This document shows, one piece after another, positions 27,254-36,466 of a DNA stretch of 64,000 nt. Source of the stretch: CAYQQJ01 sp964419935. GTDB taxonomy: Bacteria; Pseudomonadota; Gammaproteobacteria; Pseudomonadales; Cellvibrionaceae. The position numbers and the translations under genes are program-made. Where the stretch lies: positions 1 through 64,000 of the forward strand of contig CAYQQJ010000005.1 of NCBI GenBank assembly GCA_964419935.1. The letters run 5' to 3'. The number at the start of each line of letters is the position of its first letter. The stretch's first letter is position 1. The notes under the pieces were generated by a model that did not search any database, was not told the DNA's origin, and was given only the letters and a program-made list of their open reading frames with translations.

Positions 27254-28567
27254 TTAGCCCTGTCCGTCGGCGTCAAGCGCATCGACAGCCGTTAAGGGTT
27301 CAGCCGTAAATTGTTCAATGACAGCGCCGTAAGAAAGTGCGGCGACTGCGGCGTCGATTAATGTCTGCTTGGCCGTGAGCAGATCGCGCTGAGCCGCGAC
27401 CCAATCGATATAACTGTAACGGCCGTTTTCATAGGCGCGCTGCGTCAGCTGAAGGGCTTCGGTAAGGGCGGGTATCACTTGCCCTTGTAGGGCATGAACG
27501 GTCTCAATGGCCTGTTGCCGATTGGCACAGGCCTCATAAAGCTCGGCGTGCAGTCTGAGCAGTGCATCTTGCCGACGCAGCCGCACCTGATTACGTTCGG
27601 CCCGTGCGCTGACCACATCGCCATGGCTGCGTTTGCCGGCGAACAAGGGCAAGGTGACACCGGCGACCACGCCGGTGTCCCCGGTTTCGTCCATACGCCG
27701 CACGCCCAGACGCCATTCAATATCACTGGAGCTACCGCTCTGGGCGAGCCGAAGCTGCGCCTCTTTGAGCCGTTGTTCGGCGGCGAAGGCTTCCATTACC
27801 GGATTGTTCTGTGCCCGTTGATACAGTCGATCAAAGCTGTCGGCGGTGGGCAGTTGGAACAGATTTCCGGAGACAGGACCGAAGTCGATTGTGGTAGTGC
27901 CAAGCAGTGCAGCCAGCTTGACTCTCCCGGTTTGAATCTCTCGCTCCACGTTTGTCAGGGCGAGCTCCGCTTGGGTTTTGGCGGCCCGGGCTCGTAGCAC
28001 CTCGGCCTCAGGTGCGGCACCGGCGGTAGCCCGCCGTTGAACAACCTGCAGCGTGGTCTCGGCCAACGCCAAGGCATCGCGGGCCAGCCCCCACCGTTGC
28101 TGTGTTGCCAGTGTGTCGATAAAGCTCTGAGTGACCCGGCTGATCAGATTCAGCGCTTGGGCTTGGCGTTCGGCGTCGACACGGCCGGTACGGGCGTCGA
28201 TCACGGCGACCCGGGCCGCGCGCTTGCCGCCGAGTTCAATCACCGACGACAGTGCCAGCGTCTGTTCACTGCCGCTAAAGCCTTGCAGCTCGCCGCTACC
28301 GCCAAAATTTTCGATTTCCGCCTCAATACGCCAGGCCGGAGACAAGGCGGCCGATCGCCGCAGGCCTTCAAGGCCCTGCTCGCGCAGTCGAAAGACCTGC
28401 AACTCCGGGTGTTGCTCAAGCGCCCGCGCAACAGCGGTATTGAGTGTCAAAGGCCTGCCGCCCCCTTGGCCATGAGCCGCAGTGCTCAGCAGCAGCGCTG
28501 CAGTCACAAGAAAAACAGGATAGGCGTGACCGACCGTCCATCCAGACAAAAATTTGCCCAGCTTCAT
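27254..28567 (-). CDS. czcC: RND outer-membrane factor, CzcC/TolC family
   Basis: A protein of 437 residues with an N-terminal signal (FLVTAALLLSTAAHGQ) and two outer-membrane efflux repeats. Each has the long-helix pattern of TolC proteins (TLNTAVARALEQHPELQVFRLR; ALALAETTLQVVQRRATAGAA followed by EAEVLRARAA; then a second half with YENGRYSYIDWVAAQRDLL). It forms the exit duct of the tripartite pump. It is first of the three pump genes, in the usual czcC-B-A order, with 17 bases before the adaptor gene. Confidence 0.92.
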   Translation of the reverse strand: MKLGKFLSGWTVGHAYPVFLVTAALLLSTAAHGQGGGRPLTLNTAVARALEQHPELQVFRLREQGLEGLRRSAALSPAWRIEAEIENFGGSGELQGFSGSEQTLALSSVIELGGKRAARVAVIDARTGRVDAERQAQALNLISRVTQSFIDTLATQQRWGLARDALALAETTLQVVQRRATAGAAPEAEVLRARAAKTQAELALTNVEREIQTGRVKLAALLGTTTIDFGPVSGNLFQLPTADSFDRLYQRAQNNPVMEAFAAEQRLKEAQLRLAQSGSSSDIEWRLGVRRMDETGDTGVVAGVTLPLFAGKRSHGDVVSARAERNQVRLRRQDALLRLHAELYEACANRQQAIETVHALQGQVIPALTEALQLTQRAYENGRYSYIDWVAAQRDLLTAKQTLIDAAVAALSYGAVIEQFTAEPLTAVDALDADGQG

Positions 28568-28674
28568 GCGAAGCTCCTTTCAAAAAGTAAGACTCGACAG
28601 CCCCTAAACAGGGATCACTACGAAAGGAATATCAGGAGTCTGTGCGACAGGAAATTGCCCTACCGCGCAGACTT

Positions 28675-29058
28675 CTAGGCGATTTTAGGAGGGCGGAAAA
28701 AAACTGAGGTATGCTGGGAATAGAAAACGATAGCGTAAGGGGGTAAGGAACCGGGTGACCGGAAGTTACCGGTTACGGGAAAGGATGCCAGTGCGTGCCA
28801 GCTACAGTGACAGCAGTGCGGGCAGTGCTTGTGTGTCAGCTCATTTTCCTGGGGCTCGGACACTGAGGGGGCCGCATCGGACAAATCTTCGATGGCATTG
28901 TGCATAGCCACTTCGTCACTTGGCGTCTGGCCGAACTGATGTGCATCGGCAGCCACTGCAATAGATTGCAGTGCTATCAGCAGTATCAGCAGCCATGGCG
29001 TCCAACGAGTTTTCAATGTATCGTCTCTTACGAAGTGCTCTGGTTCATCGCGACACAC
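28675..29058 (-). CDS. Small Cys/His-rich exported protein upstream of the RND operon
   Basis: The frame of up to 127 residues may really start at an internal TTG (residue 16, LKTRWTPW), since the first 15 residues are polar and precede a good signal anchor (WLLILLIALQSIAVAADAHQ). A Cys/His cluster HKHCPHCCHCSWH sits mid-protein, and the C-terminus is FFRPPKIA. It shares its plan with the protein at 22371-22721: signal, Cys/His cluster, and a final RPP motif. It heads the czcCBA-like operon, so a metal-binding or sensing role is likely but unproven. Confidence 0.65.
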   Translation of the reverse strand: MCRDEPEHFVRDDTLKTRWTPWLLILLIALQSIAVAADAHQFGQTPSDEVAMHNAIEDLSDAAPSVSEPQENELTHKHCPHCCHCSWHALASFPVTGNFRSPGSLPPYAIVFYSQHTSVFFRPPKIA

Positions 29059-29179
29059 CTTAACAAAAGTCTTTCGTTTTTTAAACCGGCGATTCCGGTT
29101 CTCAATGTTGTACCGCTCTTTGAATCACGAATCCCTCGACCGTTTTTGAGGCGGCCGTCCCTCATGACAGGAGAGTTTG

Positions 29180-29512
29180 ATGTTTTATGTATCGACCGGC
29201 CTACTGTTTATAGCGACCGCACTGGCTGAGATTGTGGGCTGTTTTCTGCCGTATCTCTGGCTGCGTAAAGGCGGCAGTATTTGGCTCTTGGTGCCGTCCG
29301 CCATTTGCCTGGCGCTGTTCGCTTGGCTCCTGACTCTGCATCCCGCCGCCAGCGGACGCATTTACGCAGCATACGGTGGCGTGTATGTGGCTACGGCTTT
29401 GGTGTGGTTGCGGGTGGTTGACGGCGTGAGATTATCAGCATTTGACTGGGTTGGCGCGGGCATCGCTTTGGTGGGAATGGCTGTCATTGTCGCCGGCTGG
29501 CGTTTGACCTAA
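29180..29512 (+). CDS. YnfA/UPF0060 family small membrane protein
   Basis: A 110-residue protein with four TM helices (about 3-23, 30-50, 60-78, 86-106). Family hallmarks are ATALAEIVGCFLPYLWLRKG, GRIYAAYGGVYVATALVWLRVVDG and DWVGAGIALVGMAVI. YnfA proteins are SMR-like; transport roles have been proposed. AGGAG at 29169-29173 sets ATG 29180 as the start. It is divergent from the Cys/His-rich gene of the RND operon, and 29059-29179 should hold both promoters. Confidence 0.93.
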   Translation: MFYVSTGLLFIATALAEIVGCFLPYLWLRKGGSIWLLVPSAICLALFAWLLTLHPAASGRIYAAYGGVYVATALVWLRVVDGVRLSAFDWVGAGIALVGMAVIVAGWRLT

Positions 29513-29541
29513 CTAATCGGTCTCAGTTGGTAAATCTGGAT

Positions 29542-29820
29542 TTAGTTGAGCGGAGCAACCGAGCTGTGGCCTTGAGGGAAAATATTAGCCAGATCATTGG
29601 TGATATAGAGTCCACTAAGCCCTGTCTTTTCGATGGCCTGCTTTATAGCTTTTGGCAAAATAGGCTTTCGGTGGGACCGAGCGTATTCGAATGTTACGCG
29701 CTGAGGCTCGAAGCTTCGGGCGCTAAATACGATCAAATACTCGGCCTCTTCATTGAAAAGACCACATCGATTCGTGCATACGGCAGATAGACCATCTGCG
29801 GATAGGTCGACGTTGGCCAT
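29542..29820 (-). CDS. Possible small hypothetical protein
   Basis: A 92-residue frame with protein-like content: MANVDLSADGLSAVCTNRCG, then NEEAEYLIVFSARSF and ILPKAIKQAIEKTGL. It alternates strand-like and helical stretches as in a small alpha/beta domain. The ribosome site is poor and the opposite strand is also open (29527-29790), so this is tentative. It sits alone between ynfA and a repeat element. No function is proposed. 29821-29940 shows nothing recognisable. Confidence 0.35.
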   Translation of the reverse strand: MANVDLSADGLSAVCTNRCGLFNEEAEYLIVFSARSFEPQRVTFEYARSHRKPILPKAIKQAIEKTGLSGLYITNDLANIFPQGHSSVAPLN

Positions 29821-29981
29821 TTGATCTTATGGAACCTCGGCAAACTGAGTGTCTTGGCCATCTATAACTCGAGGCACTGGCTCCGGCCTAGCGGGTCGAT
29901 GCCGAAGTCGAACACTTCGGTGGCGTTGGCGACCTAAGGCTTTAGCAGGCTGTTGAAAAAATATGCGAGGCCGCTCAAGGA

Positions 29982-30087
29982 GTTTGTTATCAGGATAATT
30001 CTTTCGAAACCCTCGCGGCAGGGACGCCGCGGGGGAGCTACAGGGAGGTATTTATGCGTTTTAGAAAGTATTATCCTGATGACAAAC
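29982..30087. repeat. Inverted-repeat element, family B, copy 1
   Basis: A 106-bp element. The left arm reads GTTTGTTATCAGGATAAT; the right arm, on the other strand, reads GTTTGTCATCAGGATAAT, and complementarity continues through CTTTCGAAA. Its short core (CCTCGCGGCAGGGACGCCGC, CTACAGGGAGGTATTTATGC) matches parts of the longer cores of copies 2 and 3. It lies just past the end of the four-gene signalling operon. Confidence 0.8.
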
Positions 30088-30118
30088 GGGTCGCACACGC
30101 AGAGCTTAGAGAGGTGCC

Positions 30119-30796
30119 CTACGGATCTTCTGTTTCCCGGTAAGTTCCGCAGTCTATCATCCAGCGTCTGACCTGTTTTGATTCAAGCCGGGTGCGTTTC
30201 TGCTCGGTGTGCGCCATATCAGGTACAACTTTGAGCATGGCATTGTCGTAAACAAATCCCCGTACTGCCCCAACAGGTCTATCGCTTAACCCATGGATAG
30301 CGGCAACCTTGATTTCCAGCCGATGATATTCTTCATCGTCGCAAAAACTATCGCCACAGGCACTTTTGAGCTCTTTCATAAGTGAGTCGAATCGACCGAG
30401 TGACAGCAATTCTCCTGTCTCCAAGGGCCCTTGCTTCGAGCGGGCCTGAATAGACATTTCTTGATCGCTTGCTGCTTCAACCTGAACTGAGCAATCGCGA
30501 TAGGTGGCAACTGAACACAGAATATGAATTGGCTCGGAGCTCAGGTTGATCACCAAACATTCGGTATCAGCCCCGCCATTTCCTGCCGCATGGATAAAGA
30601 TATGTGACGCACGTTGCCGCCGGAATTGGCTATAAAACAACACGGCGTAGATACTCCAAATGAGGAGACTGCCGACGCCTGCAAATGCCGATATGACGGG
30701 AGCGTACTGTTTCAGGAGTTCCAAAATAGACCCACCGTCAGTGAGAGTGAAAATATAAAGCAAGACTGAAATTGAACAGCCCTGAACTGCTTCCAC
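30119..30796 (-). CDS. Uncharacterised membrane protein at the end of the signalling operon
   Basis: A 225-residue protein starting at GTG. A hydrophobic segment at about 6-18 and a clear TM helix (VISAFAGVGSLLIWSIYAVLFYSQF, about 34-58) anchor a soluble domain of about 165 residues. That domain opens with short strands (SHIFIHAAGNGG, ECLVINLSSEPIHILCSV) that look beta-rich, and it contains five or six Cys. I do not recognise a family. Only 22 bases separate it from the REC-kinase gene upstream, so it is probably the fourth gene of that operon and a candidate output or sensor component. Confidence 0.7.
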   Translation of the reverse strand: MEAVQGCSISVLLYIFTLTDGGSILELLKQYAPVISAFAGVGSLLIWSIYAVLFYSQFRRQRASHIFIHAAGNGGADTECLVINLSSEPIHILCSVATYRDCSVQVEAASDQEMSIQARSKQGPLETGELLSLGRFDSLMKELKSACGDSFCDDEEYHRLEIKVAAIHGLSDRPVGAVRGFVYDNAMLKVVPDMAHTEQKRTRLESKQVRRWMIDCGTYRETEDP

Positions 30797-30818
30797 CGTG
30801 CTGTTTTAGAACTTGGCG

Positions 30819-31994
30819 TTAATCCTTCGTCAGTCCAAGACGGAGACAAAACGTAGCACCTTCCCCCAACACACTGGTAACGTCCAGCGTACCACCTTGG
30901 GCTTCAGCAAGTTGCCGGGCAATGTAAAGGCCCATACCCAGACTGTCTCGAACCTCTCTGGTTCCAACACGCTCAAACTTCTGGAATATTCGCTCATGTT
31001 CAGTAGGAGCAATTCCCACGCCATGGTCACATATCTTGAGTTCAACTGAGTTGCCGTGGGTGCACAAGCCAATTTCGACAGGTTTACCTGCGCCGTATCG
31101 CAGCGCATTGGTCAGAAGGTTGACGATAATCTGCTCCAGGCGAAATTCATCCCAGAACCCTTCCACTTCTGTTTCCGTTTGTTCATTGAATGCAAGGTCG
31201 CAACCGGCTGCGGCCGCCTGCTGACACATATCGTCGACAATACGCCGCAATAAACGGGATAAGTTTGTTTGCTTGGGCTGAACGGATAGTTTGCCACTCT
31301 GAATGCGTGTCACATCCACCATGTCATGAATGAGACGGGTCATGCTGCGGACCTGCCGCTCATCCCGGTCAACCATGCCTTTGATTTTTTCTGGAGTGAA
31401 TGCATCCATGTCGTTCTTTTGCAGGAGCATTTGTCGTAATTGCACTTCGATGTGAAGCGTATTGAGTGGCGTGCGCAGCTCATGGGCTACCATGGAAATA
31501 AACTCGTCGCGCATTCGCAGGGCATGCTCCAATTCGACCTGCGTGTTTCGCAATTGAAAACGAGCGTCTTCCAGGGCGGCAACCTGTTTGCGTACTTCTT
31601 GCCGCTGCTGGTACACCTCAACAAAGACATTGACTTTGCTCTTCACGGCAGCAATGTCGAGTGGTTTATGCAGAAAGTCCACGGCGCCGGCTTCGTAACC
31701 GCGGAAGGCATAATTCAACTCTTTACCCATGGCACTGACAAAGATAATGGGAATATGTCGTGTTCTGTCGGTGCTGCGCATAAGGGCGGCCAACTCAAAA
31801 CCGTCCATGCCGGGCATCATGACATCGAGAATCGCGAGAGCAAACTCATGCTCCAGCATATGAGCCAGAGCAGCCTCACCTGAGGTCGCTTGAAAAACTT
31901 CCCGGTCATCTTGTTCGACGATCTTTGCCAGCGCCTGAAGATTTTCCGGCAGATCATCCACGATCAATAGCTTTGTAGTGCTTTCAACCTGCAT
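30819..31994 (-). CDS. Response regulator-histidine kinase (REC-HisKA-HATPase)
   Basis: A soluble 391-residue protein. The N-terminal receiver (KLLIVDDLPENLQALAK; phospho-Asp in LAILDVMMPGMDGFE; Lys in FLHKPLD) is joined by a coiled coil (about 125-165) to HisKA (FISMVAHELRTPLNTL) and HATPase (NLLTNALRYGAGKP, DHGVGIAPTEHERIFQKF, SLGMGLYIARQLAEAQGG). The start is ATG 31994 (MQVESTTK), with GGAGAAT upstream; the frame further upstream encodes no domain. Receiver-first kinases commonly take phosphate from a partner and relay it onward. It follows CheR in one operon and ends 22 bases before the unknown membrane protein. Confidence 0.88.
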   Translation of the reverse strand: MQVESTTKLLIVDDLPENLQALAKIVEQDDREVFQATSGEAALAHMLEHEFALAILDVMMPGMDGFELAALMRSTDRTRHIPIIFVSAMGKELNYAFRGYEAGAVDFLHKPLDIAAVKSKVNVFVEVYQQRQEVRKQVAALEDARFQLRNTQVELEHALRMRDEFISMVAHELRTPLNTLHIEVQLRQMLLQKNDMDAFTPEKIKGMVDRDERQVRSMTRLIHDMVDVTRIQSGKLSVQPKQTNLSRLLRRIVDDMCQQAAAAGCDLAFNEQTETEVEGFWDEFRLEQIIVNLLTNALRYGAGKPVEIGLCTHGNSVELKICDHGVGIAPTEHERIFQKFERVGTREVRDSLGMGLYIARQLAEAQGGTLDVTSVLGEGATFCLRLGLTKD

Positions 31995-32108
31995 GAAATT
32001 CTCCAACTCGCACAAAATGATAATCTTGCTTTTCAGACGGTTGCTGACCTGCATCCAACACAACAGGTAGCCTGGTAGAACGACAAGCCGCGTTAATAAT
32101 TCAGGGGC

Positions 32109-32927
32109 TTAGATTTTTCGGAATATGCGTTCCGATTTGACCAGTGGTTCAAAGTTATTAGCGTGAGCAGTAAAGTCGATACTTTCCTTACTGCCGAGCC
32201 CCAGAAAACCACGATGGCACAAAGACTCCTGAAATAGACCGATGGACCGATCCTGCAGTTCCTGATTGAAATAGATTAAAACATTCCGACAACACACTAG
32301 GTGTGTTTCCGAAAACACATGATCAGTGGCCAGGCTGTGGTCAGAAAAACTGACGTTCTCGCATAATGTGCGGTCAAATAAAGCGCCATTATAGGCGGCA
32401 ACGTAATAATCTGAAAACGAACGCTTTCCGCCGGATTTTTGGTAATTAGCGGTGTAGGACTTCAATCGTTCCAACGGAAAAATCCCTTTTTTGGCCGCCT
32501 CCAGCGCGTACGGATTGATGTCAGTTGCATAAATAATGCTTCGTTCAAGCAAGCCCTCTTCCTTGAGCAAAATAGCCATGGAATAGAGTTCTTCACCAGT
32601 GCTGCACCCCGCTATCCATATTTTCAGTGATGGATAAGTTCTAAGGTGTGGGACTACCTGTTCGCGCAGTGCTAAAAAATATTTGGGATCGCGAAACATT
32701 TCCGTGGTTGGAATCGTCAAAAACTGCAATAGTTTCAGGAACACTCCTTCACTGTGAAGCACGCGTGCCTGGAGCTCAGAAATTGATTGACACTCCAGCT
32801 GACGACAAGCATGCACGACCCGACGTTTTAATGACGATTCCGAATAATTGCGAAAATCGTAACTATACTTGAGGTAGATCGCTTGAACGAGCAACTGCAA
32901 TTCAATATCAAGTGTTGCCGTCAACAT
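32109..32927 (-). CDS. cheR: CheR-family protein-glutamate methyltransferase
   Basis: A 272-residue SAM-dependent methyltransferase. The N-terminal helical domain (YDFRNYSESSLKRRVVHACRQLE) is followed by the catalytic domain: PTTEMFRDPKYFLALRE, SAM loop KIWIAGCSTGEELYSMAI, acidic YATDINPYALEAAKKG, and CRNVLIYFNQELQ. No TPR or CheB domain is attached. Its ATG shares a base with the hybrid kinase stop (TAATG), so it is coupled to that kinase rather than to a chemotaxis cluster. The target could be the kinase's receptor region or a distant chemoreceptor; no CheB is present in the operon. Confidence 0.9.
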   Translation of the reverse strand: MLTATLDIELQLLVQAIYLKYSYDFRNYSESSLKRRVVHACRQLECQSISELQARVLHSEGVFLKLLQFLTIPTTEMFRDPKYFLALREQVVPHLRTYPSLKIWIAGCSTGEELYSMAILLKEEGLLERSIIYATDINPYALEAAKKGIFPLERLKSYTANYQKSGGKRSFSDYYVAAYNGALFDRTLCENVSFSDHSLATDHVFSETHLVCCRNVLIYFNQELQDRSIGLFQESLCHRGFLGLGSKESIDFTAHANNFEPLVKSERIFRKI

Positions 32928-35900
32928 TAAATCCTTTCCATGCCGGGCATCCAGACACGCAACAATGAGTACAGGCGGTCAATATCAATCGGCTTGGCAA
33001 GATAATCCGAGGCACCCGCTTTCAGGCACTGCTCCTGATCATTCTTCATGGCTTTGGCAGTAACCGCAATAATGGGCAGGTTCTCAAAACGCGGATCCTT
33101 GCGGATGCGGCGGGTCGCCTCCAGACCGTCCATGCCCGGCATCATGATATCCATCAACACCAGGTCAATATCAGCAAGATCGTCCAACTGTTTGAGCGCT
33201 TCAAAGCCATCCCGTGCTATTTCCACCATTGCGCCCTTTTGCTCCAGTGCGCCGGTGAGGGCAAAGATATTTCGCACATCGTCATCCACCAACAGAATGC
33301 GCCGCCCTTCCAGCGCCTTGTCTCGGGATCGCACGGTTTTTAGCATAAGTTGGAGATCCGGTGACAGCTCGGATTCCACCTTGTGCAGGAAGAGCGTCAC
33401 TTCGTCCAGCAATCGTTCCGGTGAACGTGCACCTTTGATAATAATAGAACGGGAATATTTCAATAGTTCGTGTTCTTCATCGCGGGTCAAATTGCGTCCG
33501 GTGTAGACAATGACCGGGGGAAAGCTACACAACTCTTCCGTCGACATGCGCTGCAGCAGTTCATGTCCGTGCATATCGGGCAGTTTCAGATCAATGATCA
33601 TGCAGTCGAAGATTGTGCTGCGCAGAAGTTCAACGGCCTCCTCGCCTCGCTCTACAGCGACGATATCCACATCCTTGTCACTGATAAGCTTGACAACAGC
33701 TTCCCGCTGAATGGCATCATCTTCCACCAGCAGTACGCGTTTGGATTGTTGAGTGAATTTGTGTTCCAGCTTTTCAAAAACCTGCTTGAGTCGATCTCGC
33801 GTAGCCGGCTTGATGACGTAGCCGACTGCACCCAATTGCAAGGCCGCCTTGGTACGATCTGCAGCGGACACAATGTGTATCGGGATATGACGCGTAAGGG
33901 AATTGACTTTAAGCTTTTGCAGCACGCTCATTCCAGATACATCCGGCAAGCCAATGTCGAGCAGAATGGCATCCGGCAGAAATTCACTGGCCATCTGCAA
34001 GCCTTCTATGGCCGTAAGAGCAACAAAGCAACGATAGTTCAGCTCGTGGGACAGGTTATAAAGAATCTGCGCGAATTCGGGATCATCCTCGATGACCAGC
34101 ACCGAACGCTGATTATTGGGCTCCTTCTTGCGATCGTCGTCGAATGACGCCGTTGCGACCGATGGTGTCGCCGTAGTGTTTGTGGCTTCTGGATTTGGCT
34201 CTGCAGGAACGGGAACGGTAGCCTTGAAATCACCATCAGTTGATTCTGTGTTTGATCTAGTGATGGATTCATTTATTGTTTCATTCCTTGAATCAATATT
34301 CGGCTTATTCGATTCGTGGTGACTGGTTAGCTCGACCGGCAAACGCAAGGTAAAGGTACTGCCGGCTCCGGGTGTACTGTCTACACTAAGATCCCCATTG
34401 AGCAAAGCCGCAAGGTCCCGGGAAATCGAAAGTCCCAACCCGGTTCCACCATAACGGCGGCTGATGCTGCCGTCAGCCTGTTGGAAGGCTTCGAATATTG
34501 TTTTCTGTTGATCTTCCTCAATGCCAATACCGGTATCGGTGACTGAAAATTCAATGGTGTCATTGGCGCCACCGGCTATGGCGAGTATTACCGAACCCTG
34601 CTCGGTAAATTTAATTGCGTTGGACATGAGGTTTTTCAGGATTTGCTCAAGTCGCTGATGATCCGTATAGATAGATGATGGCGTACCGGGTTCGATGTCG
34701 ACAACCAAGGTCAGATTTTTCTGGGCCGCGATGGGTTCGAAGCTTACTTTCATGGCGTCGCGCAACCGACGCAATGATATAGGCTCGGGCATCAAATCCA
34801 GTTTGCCAGCTTCAACTTTGGAGATATCAAGAATGTCGTTGATAAGGTTGAGAAGATCATTGCCGGAGGTGTAAATGTTGCGCGCAAACTGAACCTGTTC
34901 TTCGTCCAGATTGTTCTTCTGGTTCTCGGCCAGAAGTTTGGCCAGGATCATGGAGCTGTTTAATGGTGTACGCAGTTCGTGAGACATGTTCGCCAGAAAT
35001 TCGGATTTGTATTGGCTGGCTTTTTCGAGCTCTCGTGCGCGGTCCTCCAGTTCAATCTGGATTTCATTCAGTGCGGAATTCTTTTGATCCAGAATGTCCG
35101 CTTGAGCCACCAGCTTTTCGTTGGATTGTTCCAGTTCCGCTTTTTGATTCTCAAGCAAAGCCTGGGACTCTTCGAGCACTCTGGACTGCTCTTCAAGCTC
35201 TTCGTTGGAACTGCGAAGCTCTTCCTGCTGCGCCTGTAATTCTTCATTGAGCTGCTGGGTTTCTTCAAGTGCGTCCTGTAGGCGACGTCGGTTCATCGAC
35301 ATTTCCAGGGCATTGCCGATGTTCGATGCAACCAGTTTCAAAAACTCCAGATCCTGGCGTGTGGGAGTACGTAGAAAGCCCAACTCCATTACGCCATTGA
35401 CAACGCCGTCGTGATCCAGAGGCACCAATACCACGCTTTGGGAATCACTACTTCCCAGGCCTGAATTGACCTTCAGATACCCTTCGGGCACATCTTGCAA
35501 ATGAATTATTCGCTCGGAGTACGCTGTTTGCTCCACCAGGCTTTCACCGGCGGCAAAAACCTGTTCACCCTGGTCGGACTCCTTACTGAATCCGTAGCTG
35601 GCAATTCTGCGCAAGGCGCCGTTTTGTTCATCACGCACATAGATGGCGGCAACCGCCGCATTGATATATTGCGCAAGAAAATCCAATACAGTACGCCCGA
35701 GAACTGGAACGACGGTTTTCCCTATAGAACGTTCCGCCAATTGGGCCTGCCCGGTTCGCTGCCAGGACTGCTGCTCCAGGAGTTCAGTGTTTTCGCGAAG
35801 CTGCGTCAAGGACTTGCTATAGGTGCCTGACAGTTGAATCAGTTCACGTCGGCCAATAAAACTCACAAATCCGGTCAGCAGAATTGTAACAAGCACATAA

Positions 35901-36466
35901 AGTAAGGCAGCACTTATGGTGACTGACTTAGCGTGATCATTATGGTTGCGCAAAAGCGTTTGGTAAGCGGCCTGGAAGTCGAGGAACTCCTGACGCATGT
36001 CATAGAATTCCTGGACGCCGCGATTGGCCACAACTGTCGAGTAATCTTCGCCGCTTCGTTTCATATCGATAACGGTTTCTGCGTAGGTATTCCAGTCGGC
36101 ATGCATCTTTGCCAGGCGATCGAGTCGGTCCACCTGCACAGGGTTGTCCGCGACCAGTTCTCGAAGCTCGTTCAAACCTGTCGAGAACTCTGGTATCGCG
36201 TGGTCAAGATTGACGAGAAACGTTTCATCATCAGTGATCAGGTAGCCACGCAGGTCTGTTTGCATGTCTACCGAGAGCTTTGCGGTTTGAGAAGCGTTGT
36301 CGATAACCAGTTCTGTGTCATCGATTCCACCGAATACGGATACGAGATATAGAATCAGCGCGACAAACAAGCCGGCATTGATAACGCCAGAGGCTAGCGG
36401 TAGTGCGATAGTCCTCGCCAGAATACGGCGAAAGCGCGCTTCATCGATTGGGGTCGGCTCAGTCAT
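32927..36466 (-). CDS. CHASE3-GAF hybrid histidine kinase with three receiver domains
   Basis: A 1179-residue membrane hybrid kinase. TM1 (about 20-40), a CHASE3 sensor (about 45-185, with RGYLITDDETFLVNLDHA), TM2 (about 195-215), a GAF domain (about 270-395) and a long Glu/Gln-rich coiled coil (about 400-490) precede the catalytic core. HisKA is FLANMSHELRTPLNSS; the HATPase has ILKNLMSNAIKFTEQG and GTGLGLSISRDLAALLNG. Three receivers follow, with phospho-Asp in AILLDIGLPDVSG, CMIIDLKLPDMHG and LVLMDIMMPGMDG. The start is ATG 36466 (MTEPTPIDE), since the upstream extension has no domain. It is the first gene of the operon with cheR, the REC-kinase and the membrane protein. Confidence 0.9.
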   Translation of the reverse strand: MTEPTPIDEARFRRILARTIALPLASGVINAGLFVALILYLVSVFGGIDDTELVIDNASQTAKLSVDMQTDLRGYLITDDETFLVNLDHAIPEFSTGLNELRELVADNPVQVDRLDRLAKMHADWNTYAETVIDMKRSGEDYSTVVANRGVQEFYDMRQEFLDFQAAYQTLLRNHNDHAKSVTISAALLYVLVTILLTGFVSFIGRRELIQLSGTYSKSLTQLRENTELLEQQSWQRTGQAQLAERSIGKTVVPVLGRTVLDFLAQYINAAVAAIYVRDEQNGALRRIASYGFSKESDQGEQVFAAGESLVEQTAYSERIIHLQDVPEGYLKVNSGLGSSDSQSVVLVPLDHDGVVNGVMELGFLRTPTRQDLEFLKLVASNIGNALEMSMNRRRLQDALEETQQLNEELQAQQEELRSSNEELEEQSRVLEESQALLENQKAELEQSNEKLVAQADILDQKNSALNEIQIELEDRARELEKASQYKSEFLANMSHELRTPLNSSMILAKLLAENQKNNLDEEQVQFARNIYTSGNDLLNLINDILDISKVEAGKLDLMPEPISLRRLRDAMKVSFEPIAAQKNLTLVVDIEPGTPSSIYTDHQRLEQILKNLMSNAIKFTEQGSVILAIAGGANDTIEFSVTDTGIGIEEDQQKTIFEAFQQADGSISRRYGGTGLGLSISRDLAALLNGDLSVDSTPGAGSTFTLRLPVELTSHHESNKPNIDSRNETINESITRSNTESTDGDFKATVPVPAEPNPEATNTTATPSVATASFDDDRKKEPNNQRSVLVIEDDPEFAQILYNLSHELNYRCFVALTAIEGLQMASEFLPDAILLDIGLPDVSGMSVLQKLKVNSLTRHIPIHIVSAADRTKAALQLGAVGYVIKPATRDRLKQVFEKLEHKFTQQSKRVLLVEDDAIQREAVVKLISDKDVDIVAVERGEEAVELLRSTIFDCMIIDLKLPDMHGHELLQRMSTEELCSFPPVIVYTGRNLTRDEEHELLKYSRSIIIKGARSPERLLDEVTLFLHKVESELSPDLQLMLKTVRSRDKALEGRRILLVDDDVRNIFALTGALEQKGAMVEIARDGFEALKQLDDLADIDLVLMDIMMPGMDGLEATRRIRKDPRFENLPIIAVTAKAMKNDQEQCLKAGASDYLAKPIDIDRLYSLLRVWMPGMERI

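Noticed and set aside
29527..29790. Plus-strand frame of 87 codons downstream of ynfA
   Set aside because: No ribosome site and poor protein-like pattern; the opposite-strand frame is the better, though still weak, candidate.
29934..30110. Complete insertion sequence
   Set aside because: Only an inverted-repeat stem of about 106 bp is present; there is no transposase frame or target duplication.
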